DNA of 33,824 bases from NCBI GenBank assembly GCA_902616205.1, contig CACMRY010000007.1, forward strand, positions 1 through 33,824. The letters run 5' to 3'. Under the pieces are notes generated by a model. The model was not told where the DNA came from. It worked only from the letters and a program-made list of their open reading frames with translations, and did not search any database. The DNA comes from an uncultured Pelagibacteraceae bacterium (GTDB lineage Bacteria; Pseudomonadota; Alphaproteobacteria; Pelagibacterales; Pelagibacteraceae). Position numbers and translations under genes: made by a program. Each line of letters opens with the position of its first letter. Position 1 is the first letter of the stretch. Of this stretch, positions 33,512-33,824 are shown one piece after another.

Positions 33512-33824
33512 TGACGAGTTTGGGTAAACCAGTAACACAAAGACAGTTAAGAGTTGGTGAGATGATAAAACAAGCTTTAGGAATGTTATTTATCAGAGAT
33601 GAGGCAAAGCTACCTTTATCAACAAAAGAAATTACAGTAACTGAAGTGAGAATGTCTCCAGATTTAAAAACAGCAAAAATATTTGTAATGCCTTTAGGTG
33701 GAAGAGAGGCCGATGATGTTGTTGCAAAATTAAAAGAATTTTCATTTGTAATTAGAAAAGTACTTTCTAAGAAAATAGTTATGAAATTTTTACCAAAGCT
33801 ATATTTCGTAAAGGATGACTCATT
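33511..33824 (+). CDS. rbfA: Ribosome-binding factor A, N-terminal part (cut by window edge)
   Basis: The first 104 residues of a KH-fold 30S maturation factor that acts on the 5' region of 16S rRNA and in cold adaptation. From the ATG at 33511 the reading frame gives TQRQLRVGEMIKQALGMLF, then LSTKEITVTEVRMSPDLKTA, KIFVMPLG and LKEFSFVIRKVLSKKI with LPKLYFVKDDS at the edge, matching RbfA throughout. The start overlaps the infB stop (TAATG). The C-terminus lies outside the window. Confidence 0.95.
   Translation, partial: MTSLGKPVTQRQLRVGEMIKQALGMLFIRDEAKLPLSTKEITVTEVRMSPDLKTAKIFVMPLGGREADDVVAKLKEFSFVIRKVLSKKIVMKFLPKLYFVKDDS

Noticed and set aside
1..33824. tRNA, rRNA, CRISPR array, insertion sequence, prophage or toxin-antitoxin pair
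   Set aside because: Spacers were read for cloverleaf-like segments, regularly spaced repeats, terminal inverted repeats and small gene pairs; none was found. Nearly all of the window is accounted for by recognised genes.

Overview
The window looks like a core chromosomal segment of a streamlined, very AT-rich marine alphaproteobacterium, most likely SAR11 / Candidatus Pelagibacter or a close relative. The basis is the strong A+T bias, the near absence of spacer DNA, frequent 1-nt start/stop overlaps, Lys/Asn/Ile-rich proteins, and alphaproteobacterial gene order (murJ-trpS-nfu-tsaB-fur-miaB-ybeZ-ybeY-lnt-metK-nusA-infB-rbfA). This assignment is inference; no 16S or database search was possible. 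I see no tRNA, rRNA, CRISPR array, insertion sequence, integrase or phage gene.

Layout. 1-997 (minus): N-terminal part of leuS and a DUF3576 lipoprotein. 998-1195 is the longest gene-free stretch. It holds a candidate minus-strand promoter and a 10-mer repeated at a 40-bp interval ahead of a major outer-membrane porin (1196-2140), which ends in a strong intrinsic terminator. 2197-6281 is a set of small transcription units: a degenerate ThiE/TenI-like protein divergent from yggS, a TPR-sulfotransferase, an L,D-transpeptidase-like protein divergent from a winged-helix regulator, and a 34-codon ArfA-like gene. 6285-12464 (minus) is a chaperone and housekeeping run: grpE, dnaK, dnaJ, dapB, nth and a PfkB kinase, with a convincing RpoH-type promoter ahead of dnaK. 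12501-15706 has rdgB, an LpoA-like periplasmic protein divergent from rsmI, and a BON-domain lipoprotein. 15703-17991 (minus) is a malic enzyme-phosphotransacetylase fusion.

18042-33824 is almost all plus strand and follows the usual alphaproteobacterial order: cell-wall precursor flipping (murJ), tRNA charging (trpS), Fe-S assembly (nfu), tRNA modification (tsaB, miaB), Fur-type regulation, RNA maturation (ybeZ, ybeY), lipoprotein acylation (lnt), SAM synthesis (metK), then transcription and translation (nusA, infB, rbfA). Several genes usually found in this order in relatives are missing here: rimI, a CorC-type gene, trmB, rimP and ylxR. A Bax-like glucosaminidase and a polysaccharide deacetylase sit between nfu and tsaB.

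No large unknown system is visible. The items most worth following are small: the minimal ArfA-like gene on an A11 tract, a tsaB of about half the usual length, a 56-nt antisense overlap of two coding N-termini, the RpoH promoter at dnaK, a terminator hairpin in the nusA leader, and the paired repeats ahead of the porin.
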